Shown here: piece by piece, positions 44,122 through 53,325 of the stretch
How the letters are laid out: each line of letters begins with the position of its first letter
How positions within the stretch are numbered: position 1 is the first letter of the stretch
Source: Symploca sp. SIO2E9
GTDB lineage: Bacteria > Cyanobacteriota > Cyanobacteriia > Cyanobacteriales > Coleofasciculaceae
Length of the DNA stretch: 64,000 nt
Reading direction: 5' to 3'
Assembly: GCA_010692645.1 (NCBI GenBank)
Contig: JAAHGS010000018.1
Location: forward strand, 62,588 to 126,587
The notes under the pieces: generated by a model
Seen by the model: only the letters and a program-made list of their open reading frames with translations
What the model was told of the DNA's origin: nothing
Database searches by the model: none
Position numbers and translations under genes: made by a program

Positions 44122-46086
44122 ATGGAAGGCTCATTTCAACTAACCCTACAGATGGTCATTGCCATCTTCGCCGGGATCAGTGCCCAGGTAATAGGTGAAT
44201 ACCTCAAAATTCCTAGCATTGTCTTTCTGTTAATGTTTGGTGTCCTGCTTGGACCAGATGGCTTTGGTCTGTTGCATCCCCAACAACTGGGAGTCGGTCT
44301 GGAAGTGATTGTTGCCCTCTCGGTAGCAGTTATCCTGTTTGAAGGAGGGCTGAACCTGAATTTGCGAGACTTAGGAAAAGTTTCCGGCTCTTTGAGGAAC
44401 CTAGTAACCTTAGGAACGCTGATCACACTGCTTGGGGGCGGCATGGCAGCTCACTGGCTGGGGGAATTTCCCTGGTCAATTGCTTTTCTCTATGCTTCTC
44501 TGGTGGTTGTTACTGGTCCGACGGTTATTGGTCCCCTGCTCAAGCAGGTGAAAGTTGATCGCCGTGTAGCTGCCCTCTTAGAAGGCGAAGGCGTACTTAT
44601 TGACCCAGTGGGCGCAATTCTAGCAGTTGTAGTGCTAGATACAATTTTGAATGCCGAAGCTGGTCCTTCAGAGGCAATTATCGGTTTGACCATGCGTCTT
44701 GGCATTGGTGCGCTCATTGGTGGTGGCGGCGGCTGGTTACTGGGCTTAATTCTAAAAAAAGCAGACTTTATCTCAGATAATCTCAAAAGTCTAGTAGTGC
44801 TGGCAGGGATGTGGGGCTTGTTTGGCCTCTCACAAATGATTCGCTCTGAATCTGGGCTGATGACCACGGTTATTGCTGGCATTGTCCTGGGAGCCTCTTC
44901 CCTGCCTGAAGAACGGCTGTTGCGCAGGTTTAAAGGACAATTAACTGTCCTTGGCGTCTCGATGCTTTTCGTTCTACTCTCGGCGGACCTTTCCATTGCC
45001 AGTATCTTTGCCCTAGGCTGGGGTAGCCTTTTTACTGTCTTGGTACTGATGTTTGTGGTGCGCCCCGTTAGCATTAGCTTGTGTACCTTGAATAGTGGGC
45101 TTAACTGGCGACAGAAAATATTTTTATCCTGGATCGCTCCCAAAGGAATTGTAAGTGCTTCGGTAGCTTCCTTGTTTGCGATTTTATTGACAGAGCGAGG
45201 CATTAATGGCGGCGACTCTATCAAAGCCCTCGTTTTCTTGACAATTATCCTGACAGTATTTTTGGAAGGGCTAACTGCTCGCTGGGTAGCTAAATGGCTG
45301 CAACTTAACCCAGAGGAGAAAGCAACAGGAGCTGTGATTATTGGTTGTAATCCTCTAAGTTGTCTGATTGCTCGTCTGTTTCAAGAGCGAGGAGAGTCAG
45401 TGGTACTTATTGACACAGATCTGGAAGCTTGCAAAAAAGCAGAGGAAGAAGACCTGCGGGTTTTCCAAAGTAGTGGTCTTGATATTGAGGTTCTCGAAGA
45501 AGCTGGTCTAGAATCGATAGGAACTTTCCTCGCCATGACCAACAATGGCGAAGTTAACTTGGTTTTGGCTCAACGAGCAGCTGAAGAGTTTGAACCACCG
45601 CGAGTTTTGGCGGTATTTCCTCGCGATCCCCAAAACAACTCTCAGAAAAACAAAACTAAAGTTAATCAAGCTTTCATCCCACAAATATCGATCAAAACTT
45701 GGAACCAATATCTCAGTGATGAGCAAGTTAAGCTGGGCAAAACCACACTTAGAGAATCTGGGTTAGCCTTCCAAAGGGCTCATCTACAAGCGTTGGTTCG
45801 CTCTGGAGAATTGGTGCCGATACTAGTAGAAAGAGAAGGGAGTTTTCAAGTTGTCGGTGCTGCTGAAAATTGGCAAGTGGGGGATAAAATAATTTATCTG
45901 CTACATGATCCCAGACCAAAACTCTTGAAACGCTTAGCTGGCGGTAGTTCTCCTTCTCGTCTAGCAGTAGAGAAATTGCCAGAAGTAGAGGAAATTCCGA
46001 TTTCAGCTCCAGTCTCAGCAACTGTCGTCGAGGAGATAGTCCAACCTCCTCAAAAGGCAGTGGTACAACCTCCAGCCCCTAGTTAA
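44122..46086 (+). CDS. Cation:proton antiporter with TrkA-N/RCK domain
   Basis: The 654-residue protein has an N-terminal NhaP/CPA1-type transport domain of about 12 helices (residues 5-400) with 'FEGGLNLNLRDL', 'VTGPTVIGPLL', 'LLEGEGVLIDPVGAILAVVVLD' holding the acidic ion-binding site, and 'WIAPKGIVSASVASLFAI'. A TrkA-N Rossmann domain follows (GAVIIGCNPLSCLIARLFQERGESVVLIDTD), then an RCK_C domain and a Pro/Val-rich tail. It should exchange Na+ or K+ for H+ and be gated by a nucleotide. The ATG at 44122 is the clear start. Confidence 0.92.
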   Translation: MEGSFQLTLQMVIAIFAGISAQVIGEYLKIPSIVFLLMFGVLLGPDGFGLLHPQQLGVGLEVIVALSVAVILFEGGLNLNLRDLGKVSGSLRNLVTLGTLITLLGGGMAAHWLGEFPWSIAFLYASLVVVTGPTVIGPLLKQVKVDRRVAALLEGEGVLIDPVGAILAVVVLDTILNAEAGPSEAIIGLTMRLGIGALIGGGGGWLLGLILKKADFISDNLKSLVVLAGMWGLFGLSQMIRSESGLMTTVIAGIVLGASSLPEERLLRRFKGQLTVLGVSMLFVLLSADLSIASIFALGWGSLFTVLVLMFVVRPVSISLCTLNSGLNWRQKIFLSWIAPKGIVSASVASLFAILLTERGINGGDSIKALVFLTIILTVFLEGLTARWVAKWLQLNPEEKATGAVIIGCNPLSCLIARLFQERGESVVLIDTDLEACKKAEEEDLRVFQSSGLDIEVLEEAGLESIGTFLAMTNNGEVNLVLAQRAAEEFEPPRVLAVFPRDPQNNSQKNKTKVNQAFIPQISIKTWNQYLSDEQVKLGKTTLRESGLAFQRAHLQALVRSGELVPILVEREGSFQVVGAAENWQVGDKIIYLLHDPRPKLLKRLAGGSSPSRLAVEKLPEVEEIPISAPVSATVVEEIVQPPQKAVVQPPAPS

Positions 46087-46099
46087 GGGACTTACAAAT

Positions 46100-46201
46100 G
46101 GGTGAGCGAAAAAAGGCGTGGGGAAATAAGTAAGCAGACGCGGAGACGCGGAGACGCGGAGACGCGGAGAATTCAAGTCCCACGCAAAATTTCGTTCACC
46201 C
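46100..46201. mobile_element. MITE-like element, family D copy 2, with 9-bp target duplication
   Basis: Inverted ends GGGTGAGCGAA and TTCGTTCACCC extend to GGCGTGGG/CCCACGC. The core has four GACGCGGA units. CTTACAAAT stands on both sides (46091-46099 and 46202-46210), a perfect 9-bp direct repeat left by insertion. It lies between the antiporter gene and cobI. Confidence 0.9.
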
Positions 46202-46245
46202 CTTACAAATAAAAAAGCAGGGAAGATTTGAGATTTTAGATTATC

Positions 46246-46965
46246 GTGCAAACAGGTATTCTCTATGGGATTAGTGTTGGACCAGGCGATCGCGAACTAA
46301 TTACCCTCAAAGGATTGCGTATACTCAAGGAGTCTACAGTAGTCGCTTTCCCTGCTGGTATTGGAGGCAAGCCTGGTTTTGCTCAGCAGATTGTCGGGCA
46401 ATGGCTAGGAAGTAACCAGATACAACTGCCATTGAGCTTTCCTTATGTAAATGACTCTGTTGCCCTGGCTCAAGCTTGGCTAAAGGCAGCAGAGCAAGTC
46501 TGGCAATATCTAAGTTTGGGGCAAGATGTGGCTTTTGCCTGTGAAGGGGATGTCAGTTTCTACAGCACATTTACTTATTTATCGCAGACACTGCAACAAT
46601 TGTATCCTGAGACTGTAGTGCAAACAGTGCCTGGAGTTTGCTCGCCGATGGCAGCTGCATCTAGTTTAGGGATTCCTTTGAGTGTACTTGATCAGCGCCT
46701 CGCTGTCCTTCCTGCTCTATACCACGTTAAGGAACTTGAAATAGTTTTAGATTGGGCAGATGTCGTGGTACTAATGAAAGTGAGTTCTGTCTACAAACAG
46801 GTTTGGCAGTTACTCGAGCAGCGCCAGTTGTTGGAGCATGCTTGCGTGGTAGAGCGAGCGACGCGATCAGAGCAGGTAATTTATCGTGATTTGAGCAATC
46901 AACCAAGCCTAAAGTTACCTTACTTTTCTGTACTAATTGTGAAAGTTACCCAATCTTCAAACTAA
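46246..46965 (+). CDS. cobI: Precorrin-2 C(20)-methyltransferase
   Basis: The 239-residue SAM-dependent methyltransferase of cobalamin synthesis methylates C20 of precorrin-2 (or Co-factor II for CbiL). The family start 'GILYGISVGPGDRELITLKGLRILKE', 'VAFACEGDVSFYSTFTYL' and 'VQTVPGVCSPMAAASSLGIPL' are characteristic. The start is GTG at 46246. The second cobalamin gene of the window, cbiB, is 7 kb away, so the pathway genes are scattered as usual in cyanobacteria. Confidence 0.93.
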   Translation: MQTGILYGISVGPGDRELITLKGLRILKESTVVAFPAGIGGKPGFAQQIVGQWLGSNQIQLPLSFPYVNDSVALAQAWLKAAEQVWQYLSLGQDVAFACEGDVSFYSTFTYLSQTLQQLYPETVVQTVPGVCSPMAAASSLGIPLSVLDQRLAVLPALYHVKELEIVLDWADVVVLMKVSSVYKQVWQLLEQRQLLEHACVVERATRSEQVIYRDLSNQPSLKLPYFSVLIVKVTQSSN

Positions 46966-47186
46966 ATTCTAGTCAAGCCAATTGAATAAATGGCAACTTT
47001 TATGCTATCAGAGTAGTCTTAGTTCTGAAGCCGTGTTACCTCCAATAACTGCTCAGGTAAACTCTCGAACAGAAGATTCCGAAAAACAACATCCCCGTCG
47101 AAGGTAGTTTGAGGGAGATGTTAAGGAACCCCCTGATTCTGAATCACCTTCCTACAAAGACTCAGCTCTTGTGAACTATAACTGCT

Positions 47187-49049
47187 ATGTCCTACACTTC
47201 TTTCATTCAAAGCATCCCAGGAAAGTTGAACCAGCCCCTCAGTATTGCTGTTATGGCTTCTGTAGGCATCCATGCGCTCTTGGGAGTGACACTACCGCCA
47301 ATGTGGTCCAGTGAAAAACCGCAGAAACAGCGCAATGTTGAACTACTGGAGTTAACACCATCACAGCAGAGTCGTCTGCCGGAACTCTCAACGCTGCCGC
47401 TTATTCCCAATCAGAATAATTCTTTGTCGCCTTTCCCCTCTATTAAACCTTCCCCCATCCCCTATTCTATTTATCAAAACTCGCAGCTCGACAAATACCC
47501 AATACCTTCTCTGGCAAATCCTTACAGATTGTCTGTAATACCCCAACTGCCAAAAGAACGCATCAGAATAGGGGGAAATCTAAGTCGTTATCGTCGTCCC
47601 ATTCAACCTAATCGCCGAAACAACACCCGGGGGAGTTTTCCTGTAAAAACAGATAGGCTACCTCCTCCTCCAAGTACTCCATCACTGTTGGGTAATGGTG
47701 TCGAGCCCAGTAATCCAAAAGATTTTCAGCTCGAATCATCTAACCAGCGGGATTATGCGATCTTTCCAGGCTATGATTTGAGGCAATATGATTTTAAAGG
47801 CTCTAATCAGCCGGAATCTAATAGTTCTGATACTAAAGAGCCTAATTTTCCCCCAAACACTGAAAACAACTCGATTGAAGAACCTCGTGAGCTAGGTTCT
47901 ATTGCCTTGCATCGGAAAGAAAAGGTGGTAGCACTCCGTGAAGAAATACGACAACGGCAACAGAGTCTTAGAAAAGATGAAAGCAATACAAGTCTTGAGG
48001 ATGCAAATACAAATCTTCTTACTTGGATGAATACGGATGCTGTGAAAAAGGTGCTCCCAGAAGAGGAAGAGAAGATAATACCACAAAGACAAAACTTCAA
48101 TGGTACCTATCCACAAGATGCCTGCAGCAGACAAGTAGAAGGCACTGCTGTCTATGGTGTCTTGGTTGGTACTGATGGTGCACCTACTGAATCATCTTTG
48201 ATTCGGAGTTCAGGTTATCCCATTCTTAATAATCAAGCCCTCCAGGATATTACTTCCCGCAGTTTCTCAAATCAAACTGGTAAACCAAAACCTTATCAGG
48301 TACATGTCACGTTTAAACCAGAAAATTGTAAACCTCTGAAAGTTTTCCAAGATTCACCTTCCCCCAACTCAGCTTCTCCTGATTCTGGAAAACCAGCACC
48401 CGTCATACAAGAACCAGCGGTTGAGGAACCTACCGATAAAAAACCCACTGTGGAAATCCCTGCAGTTGAGGAACCTACCGATAAAAAACCCACTGTGGAA
48501 ATCCCTGCAGTTGAGGAACCTACCGATAAAAAGCCCACTGTGGAAATCCCTGCAGTTGAGGAACCTACCGATAAAAAGCCCACTGTGGAAATTCCTGCTG
48601 TTGAGGAACCTACTGATACAAAGCCCACTGTAGAAATCCCTGCTGTTGAGGAACCTACTGATACAAAGCCCACTGTAGAAATCCCTGCTGTTGAGGAACC
48701 GGCAGACAATCAGCCGACTGTGGAAATCCCTGCTGTTGAGGAACCTACCGATAAAAAGCCCACTGTAGAAATCCCTGCTGTTGAGGAACCGGCAGACAAT
48801 CAGCCGACTGTGGAAATTCCTACGGTTGAGGAACCTACCGATAAAAAGCCCACTGTGGAAATTCCTACGGTTGAGGAACCTACCGATAAAAAACCAACTG
48901 TGGAAATCCCTACAGTTGAAGAACCTACCCATAAAAAACCCACTGTGGAAATCCCTGTTTTTGAGGAACCGGCAGAAAACAAACTGACCAAAAATATTGG
49001 ATTCAAGCCCCGTCCTTCGCTTGACGGCTTTTTGTGGGAGCAATATTGA
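47187..49049 (+). CDS. TonB-like energy transducer with long VEEP repeat, tail supplied by an inserted element
   Basis: The 620-residue protein has an N-terminal membrane anchor (LSIAVMASVGIHALLGVTLP), a long Pro/Asn-rich periplasmic span, and a TonB_C-type domain (residues 310-375, 'GTAVYGVLVGTDGAPTESSLIRSSGYPILNNQAL...YQVHVTFKPE'). Then come twelve copies of a 15-residue repeat, VEEPTDKKPTVEIPA. TonB proteins pass proton-motive energy to outer-membrane receptors. Unusually, the repeats follow the TonB_C domain instead of preceding it. The last 19 residues (KNIGFKPRPSLDGFLWEQY) come from a 59-bp segment also found after lpdA, so the original C-terminus is probably lost. Confidence 0.75.
   Translation: MSYTSFIQSIPGKLNQPLSIAVMASVGIHALLGVTLPPMWSSEKPQKQRNVELLELTPSQQSRLPELSTLPLIPNQNNSLSPFPSIKPSPIPYSIYQNSQLDKYPIPSLANPYRLSVIPQLPKERIRIGGNLSRYRRPIQPNRRNNTRGSFPVKTDRLPPPPSTPSLLGNGVEPSNPKDFQLESSNQRDYAIFPGYDLRQYDFKGSNQPESNSSDTKEPNFPPNTENNSIEEPRELGSIALHRKEKVVALREEIRQRQQSLRKDESNTSLEDANTNLLTWMNTDAVKKVLPEEEEKIIPQRQNFNGTYPQDACSRQVEGTAVYGVLVGTDGAPTESSLIRSSGYPILNNQALQDITSRSFSNQTGKPKPYQVHVTFKPENCKPLKVFQDSPSPNSASPDSGKPAPVIQEPAVEEPTDKKPTVEIPAVEEPTDKKPTVEIPAVEEPTDKKPTVEIPAVEEPTDKKPTVEIPAVEEPTDTKPTVEIPAVEEPTDTKPTVEIPAVEEPADNQPTVEIPAVEEPTDKKPTVEIPAVEEPADNQPTVEIPTVEEPTDKKPTVEIPTVEEPTDKKPTVEIPTVEEPTHKKPTVEIPVFEEPAENKLTKNIGFKPRPSLDGFLWEQY
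48419..48958. repeat. 45-bp in-gene tandem repeat, 12 copies
   Basis: Twelve contiguous 45-bp units (starting GTTGAGGAACCTACCGATAA) lie within the TonB-like gene and encode VEEP(T/A)D(K/T/N)(K/Q)PTVEIP(A/T). Sub-variants alternate (ADNQ units 7 and 9), which shows block duplications. There are no spacers, so it is not a CRISPR. Confidence 0.9.
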
Positions 49050-49313
49050 TAAACAATGAGATTGATAGTAGAATAGTATTAGCGGTAATGCGCACATACA
49101 AAAGGCGAAGTAGGTCTAGCGGACAACTTCTGATCCGGAACCCTGGTAGCATAAATCCTAGATCTTGTACAAATGAGGAAGTCGTTAAGGCGAAAACTCG
49201 AAAAACATCGCTTCAAAGGCCGCCGGACAGTCGGTGTATGCTTTCTGAGGGCAAGTTCATAAGAATCCCCGTGAAGAAAGAATCCTCGTTGCTCTACTCG
49301 CGAGGAGTGTCAA
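48990..49313 (+). mobile_element. Miniature tnpB-type element at the 3' end of the TonB-like gene
   Basis: The left part (48990-49048) carries the hairpin AGCC-CC-GTC/GACGGCT and is repeated at 61527-61583. The right part carries a tnpB tail (ATGCTTTCTGAGGGCAAGTT, 49239) and the hairpin TCCTCG/CGAGGA ending AGTGTCAA (49283-49313), like the relics at 20641 and 57178. About 190 bp of broken coding sequence lies between. It looks like an element reduced to its ends. Confidence 0.6.
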
Positions 49314-49429
49314 AACTCCAGAAGCAGTTGTCCCAAGATCAGTTGATTGATTCAAACTCAAAGATGATCACCTTAAATAGCTCCGGCAATAATTCTCCCG
49401 TTATAATGCAGTACGCGAAGCTATGATCT

Positions 49430-49456
49430 TAGAGCCCTTCGGGCATCCTTTTGCCG
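49430..49456 (+). terminator. Short hairpin with T-rich tail
   Basis: GCCC-TTC-GGGC followed by ATCCTTTTG forms a small intrinsic-terminator shape about 120 bp after the miniature element. The remainder of the 49050-49619 gap holds no gene that I can support. Confidence 0.4.
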
Positions 49457-49619
49457 GAACTAGATAAATTGCCTGTATGACTGAATTTAGTCACAACAAC
49501 ACCATTTAGGTTTGTTACAATAATCTAGGTAGTTGACCCACCCGACTGGCTAAGAGACCACCCTTTGGTTATAAAGTATGTACTCGGCAGAGTTCGGGGA
49601 GGAGGAGAGGCGTCGTTTA

Positions 49620-50741
49620 ATGGCAGACGGCTTGAGTAATCGGCAAAAGTTAGACCACGATCGCAAAGTAAAAAAAGATAGTAGCCTACAATCGAGAGTC
49701 CCCCGTCGATTGTTGGTGACGGGAGGAGCAGGATTTATCGGCTCAAATTTTGCCCACTATTGGTGCAATACATATCCAGTTGATCGGGTGGTGGTTCTCG
49801 ATGCTCTTACCTATGCAGGCTCCCTGCGCAATCTGGAGGCTTTAGATAGCCAGGACGAATTTCGCTTCGTGCAGGGAGATATCTGTGACCCTATCCTTGT
49901 AGAAGCCCTGATCAAAGCTGAAAATATCGACACAGTGGTTCACTTTGCTGCTGAATCTGATGTTGACCGCTCGATCTTAGGACCAGTTGCTTTTGTGAGA
50001 ACTAATGTCCTAGGTACTTCTACCCTGCTGGAGACTTTCAGGCAGTACTGGAAGCGTAGAGGATGTCGAGAAAGCGATCGCTTTATTCACATCTCTACAG
50101 ATGAAGTTTACGGCAGTCTAGGTGCCGATGAGCCTGCTTTTACAGAAACGACACCCTATAATCCCAATAGTCCTTACTCAGCCTCTAAAGCTGGGAGCGA
50201 TTTTTTAGTTCATGCTTACCACCATACCTATGGCTTGCCGACGCTAATTACTAATTGTTCTAATAACTACGGTCCATATCAGTTTCCTGAAAAGGTAATT
50301 CCCTTAATGCTAATCAATATGATTATGGGTAAGCCATTACCTGTTTATGGAGATGGGGAAAATGTGCGGGATTGGCTTTACGTTGAGGATCATTGCCGTG
50401 CTTTAGATTTGGCTATTCACAAAGGAATACCAGGAGAAACTTATAACATCGGTGGCAGTAACCAACTCAAGAACATTGAACTGGTTTATAGTCTTTGCAA
50501 GTTGATGGATAAACTAGCACCAAAGTTGCCAGTACGTCCCTGCCAAGATTTAATTACCTTTGTTAAGGATAGACCAGGACATGACCGCCGTTATGCAATG
50601 GATACTAGTAAGATAAAAACTCAGTTGGGTTGGCAGCCTCAAGTAACTCTTGAAGAAGGGCTGCACCAAACTGTTAAATGGTATCTGAAGAACCGTAAGT
50701 GGTGGAAAGGATTGCTGTCGAAGGATTACAAATCAGCCTGA
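49620..50741 (+). CDS. rfbB: dTDP-glucose 4,6-dehydratase
   Basis: About 373 residues from ATG 49620, chosen because AGGAGAGG stands nine bases upstream; an ATG at 49578 would add 14 residues. This is the short-chain dehydrogenase of dTDP-rhamnose synthesis, forming dTDP-4-keto-6-deoxyglucose with bound NAD. The NAD loop is 'LVTGGAGFIGSNFAHYW', then 'HISTDEVYGSLG' with the catalytic Asp/Glu, the Tyr-Lys pair in 'YSASKAGSDF', and 'RPGHDRRYAMD'. The N-terminal 30 residues before the Rossmann fold are longer and more charged than usual. Partner rfb genes are not adjacent. Confidence 0.94.
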   Translation: MADGLSNRQKLDHDRKVKKDSSLQSRVPRRLLVTGGAGFIGSNFAHYWCNTYPVDRVVVLDALTYAGSLRNLEALDSQDEFRFVQGDICDPILVEALIKAENIDTVVHFAAESDVDRSILGPVAFVRTNVLGTSTLLETFRQYWKRRGCRESDRFIHISTDEVYGSLGADEPAFTETTPYNPNSPYSASKAGSDFLVHAYHHTYGLPTLITNCSNNYGPYQFPEKVIPLMLINMIMGKPLPVYGDGENVRDWLYVEDHCRALDLAIHKGIPGETYNIGGSNQLKNIELVYSLCKLMDKLAPKLPVRPCQDLITFVKDRPGHDRRYAMDTSKIKTQLGWQPQVTLEEGLHQTVKWYLKNRKWWKGLLSKDYKSA

Positions 50742-51216
50742 GGGAGTGTCAATTCTTAATTCCTAAGGAAATACTTAGTCATTGCCTACTGAAAAACAAA
50801 AGGGCAAAAAGCTTTCTGGCTAAGGGCAAGAGCTTGCTTGTCACCCCGTCAGCTATCCCAGCTTTATTGAAAAAATCACTGATGGTATTGACATAGATTT
50901 TCAATAAGGATATATTGTTTTTAGTGTTCTCCTCTCAGTAAGTAAGGATCGGCAGGTGGAACCAGTAACCGAAGTTGTGGGCTGGTTTCCACTTTTTTAT
51001 TTTCAGCCATCAGCTTTAGACCTCTTGCAAAAGTGTTTTGTGGTATAATTAAAGACTGTTCATTTCTGGAGTAGCCACTACTGTCAAGCGATCGCCACCT
51101 AAAAAAGCGATGGGACAGCACTCGCTTCGCTGCGATAAGTGAAGCTTTACGCCTCGCAATTAGATAGCAAAAGACTGGTATAAAATGGTGCATAACGGGA
51201 TGAATCAGACACAGCT
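50742..51216. other. Gap holding the left side of the IS607 element
   Basis: No recognised gene. A minus-strand frame at 50921-51193 (90 codons) has no family that I know. A promoter-like TGGTATAATTAAAG at 51041-51054 and TGGTATAAAATGG at 51176-51188 precede the recombinase gene. The left end of the IS607 element must lie here but cannot be placed without an empty site. Confidence 0.4.
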
Positions 51217-51807
51217 ATGTACCTTACTCCAATAGAAGCAAAAAAGCGTTATGGCTATGATACTAAGACGCTTGCACGTTGGGCGACAGCTGGAAAAATT
51301 CAGTACATTAAATCGCCCGGTGGTCATAGAAGATATTTAGCATCATCTTTAGAACAGCTCATAAATAAAGAAGATGTTCGCCCAACCGTTCTATATGCAA
51401 GAGTTTCAACAAAATCTCAGTCAGATGATTTGAGTTCCCAGATTGATTATTTAGGGAAAAGTTTTCCCAATTGTCGGTGTTACTCAGAATATGGATCGGG
51501 ACTTAACTTTAAGCGCCCTAAGTTCATGAGCTTGATGGAACGTATAGCCAAATCAGAGATAAAAGTGCTGGTGGTCGCCCATAAAGACCGATTGTGTCGC
51601 TTTGGCTTTGAGTTTGTTGAGTGGTTTTGTAATCTCCACCAATGCAAAATCGTTGTTCTCAACCATACCTACAAAACTCCTCAGCAAGAACTCATGGACG
51701 ATTTTATGGCAATCATGCACTGTTTCAGCTCCAAGTTGTATTTTCTTCGTCGCTACGAGAAAGAAATTAAATCTACTTTCCCGGAATTGGTCAAATCAGA
51801 CAAGTAG
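51217..51807 (+). CDS. tnpA: IS607 family serine recombinase (TnpA)
   Basis: The 196-residue transposase has an N-terminal MerR-type helix-turn-helix 'MYLTPIEAKKRYGYDTKTLARWATAGKIQYIKSPGGHRRYL' and a resolvase catalytic domain with the nucleophile Ser in 'VLYARVSTKSQSDDLSSQIDYL' and 'VVAHKDRLCRFGFEFVEWF'. It cuts and joins DNA through phosphoserine links. The frame is intact; the C-terminus 'MDDFMAIMHCFSSKLYFLRRYEK' is typical of IS607. The tnpB gene follows 39 bp downstream. Confidence 0.94.
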   Translation: MYLTPIEAKKRYGYDTKTLARWATAGKIQYIKSPGGHRRYLASSLEQLINKEDVRPTVLYARVSTKSQSDDLSSQIDYLGKSFPNCRCYSEYGSGLNFKRPKFMSLMERIAKSEIKVLVVAHKDRLCRFGFEFVEWFCNLHQCKIVVLNHTYKTPQQELMDDFMAIMHCFSSKLYFLRRYEKEIKSTFPELVKSDK

Positions 51808-51846
51808 TAATATAATAGACAAAGATAAGGCAGTGGAGGTCGAACA

Positions 51847-53325
51847 ATGCCTAAGGGCACAAACACAATTCAAACTGAAAAACTTTCAACGCAAATAGTC
51901 CCAATTATAGGGATGACTAAATCTGTTGAAACCGAGATTGTATCAACTATGCAGCGCTTGGGTATTGTTCGCTCACAATCTTATAACAAACTTGGTAGTG
52001 TTAGGCACTGGGGGCTGGACTGGAAAAAAGCCTATCCCTTAGTTAGAGCGCTGAGAACTCCTGAGTCGTTAGACCTGCCATCAAAACTTATGGAGTGGAC
52101 AGTTAATGATGTCGCCAAAGCTATTAGCGCTCAGCAGGCAGCTTGCATCGAAGCTCTAGGAACAGCTTTGCATCATCGATATCCGGGCAAAGAGAATGAA
52201 AAGCGCCGGAAACAGTGCTATAAGCAGCTGTCTGATACCAGTTTTCTGGATAATCCATTCTTGCACCGTGTAGTTAGGAAACAGTTTCAACGCGGGCATA
52301 GCTGGGTAAAAAACCAGATAGTTTATCAACAAGGCGGTTACTCCTGTAAGCGCATTTCTCGTCACACCTATGAGTTAGAATTGGCAGGGCTACGACGTGG
52401 TAAACGAAACAGGATATTAATCAGGTCTAACCGTAAGATAACTCGACAAATCCGCCTCATCCACAATCTTGAACTTGACCGCTTTGAGGTTCACTTTCTG
52501 GTCAACCATGGCACTGTCACCGCCCCAGGGCAGCCTCGAGAGATTGGCATAGACAAGGGGTATACTGAAGCCTTTTATGATTCGGATGGTAACGCTCACG
52601 GCAAAGGTTTAGGTTTCTTGGCGACTGCTAAATCAGACCGCATTACCGCCAAAAATCGCAATCGTGGCAAACTGTGGGGCTTACACCGGAAGCTGGAAAA
52701 AATAGACCCTGCCAAGTCTGCCAGAATTCTAGAAAACAATTTGAGCAGGAAAACAGAGAATCGCCGTTACAGACAAGATCAAGAAGCGATCGCGCAGGTC
52801 ATAGGTGCAGCTAGTAAGTCTTTACTTGGGAGTGAATCACTAAAAGTTTTTGCTGAGGATTTGACCCAACCGATTAAGAGTAAGCGTCAGTCTAAGGCGA
52901 TGTCCCGTAAGCTCAATAGCTGGATGAAAGGAGCGATGCGGGACTCTTTACAGAAATGGGCTAACTGGACTGGTTCAGTTATCTCAGAAGTCGGGTCGAG
53001 TTACACGTCGCAAGTTGACTCTGTTACTGGGACTTTATTGGGTCGCAGGAATGGGGACAACTTCATCAGGTTTACTGGGGTCGTGTTACAGGCTGACCAC
53101 AATGCTGCTTTGAATATCCTTGCTCGTGGTACAGACAAGGAAATTTCCCGATTCATGAAGAGAGAGGAGGTTCAAGGGGTGTTGTTGCGCCGTACTGCGC
53201 GTTTCTTGAAGGGTATGGGACTTACACTGCGTGACGGAATTGAGCTTGGTTGGCTTGACCCTAAGCATAGTAAATGTAAGGCTTTCAAGGAACTCCTCGC
53301 TGGGATGCGAGGAACGTCTAGATAG
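51847..53325 (+). CDS. tnpB: IS607-type TnpB, RNA-guided nuclease lacking zinc-ribbon cysteines
   Basis: The 492-residue TnpB begins at ATG 51847 with GGAGG seven bases upstream. RuvC catalytic residues are all present: D236 in 'REIGIDKGYTEAF', E337 in 'SLKVFAEDLTQPI' and D417 in 'VLQADHNAALNIL'. Between E337 and D417 the 'SSYTSQ' start of the usual zinc ribbon is kept, but the four Cys are absent: 'TSQVDSVTGTLLGRRNGDNF' replaces CxxC...CxxC. A branch of cyanobacterial TnpB with this form exists. The protein is longer than the roughly 400-residue norm at both ends. It probably uses a guide RNA from its 3' end. Confidence 0.9.
   Translation: MPKGTNTIQTEKLSTQIVPIIGMTKSVETEIVSTMQRLGIVRSQSYNKLGSVRHWGLDWKKAYPLVRALRTPESLDLPSKLMEWTVNDVAKAISAQQAACIEALGTALHHRYPGKENEKRRKQCYKQLSDTSFLDNPFLHRVVRKQFQRGHSWVKNQIVYQQGGYSCKRISRHTYELELAGLRRGKRNRILIRSNRKITRQIRLIHNLELDRFEVHFLVNHGTVTAPGQPREIGIDKGYTEAFYDSDGNAHGKGLGFLATAKSDRITAKNRNRGKLWGLHRKLEKIDPAKSARILENNLSRKTENRRYRQDQEAIAQVIGAASKSLLGSESLKVFAEDLTQPIKSKRQSKAMSRKLNSWMKGAMRDSLQKWANWTGSVISEVGSSYTSQVDSVTGTLLGRRNGDNFIRFTGVVLQADHNAALNILARGTDKEISRFMKREEVQGVLLRRTARFLKGMGLTLRDGIELGWLDPKHSKCKAFKELLAGMRGTSR

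Noticed and set aside
44490-45224. Minus-strand frame of 244 codons opposite the antiporter
   Set aside because: No recognisable domain, and it lies fully within the well-supported antiporter gene.
48419-48958. Possible CRISPR array
   Set aside because: The units are contiguous, in frame and without unique spacers, and no cas genes are present. The same holds for the arrays at 8764 and 56859.
48369-49097. Minus-strand frames over the TonB-like repeat
   Set aside because: Mirror frames of the 45-bp repeat. The plus-strand frame continues into membrane anchor and TonB_C sequence and explains the region.
50921-51193. Minus-strand frame before the IS607 recombinase
   Set aside because: Unrecognised, crosses the probable promoter of the recombinase and has no Shine-Dalgarno. 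I could not support it as a gene.
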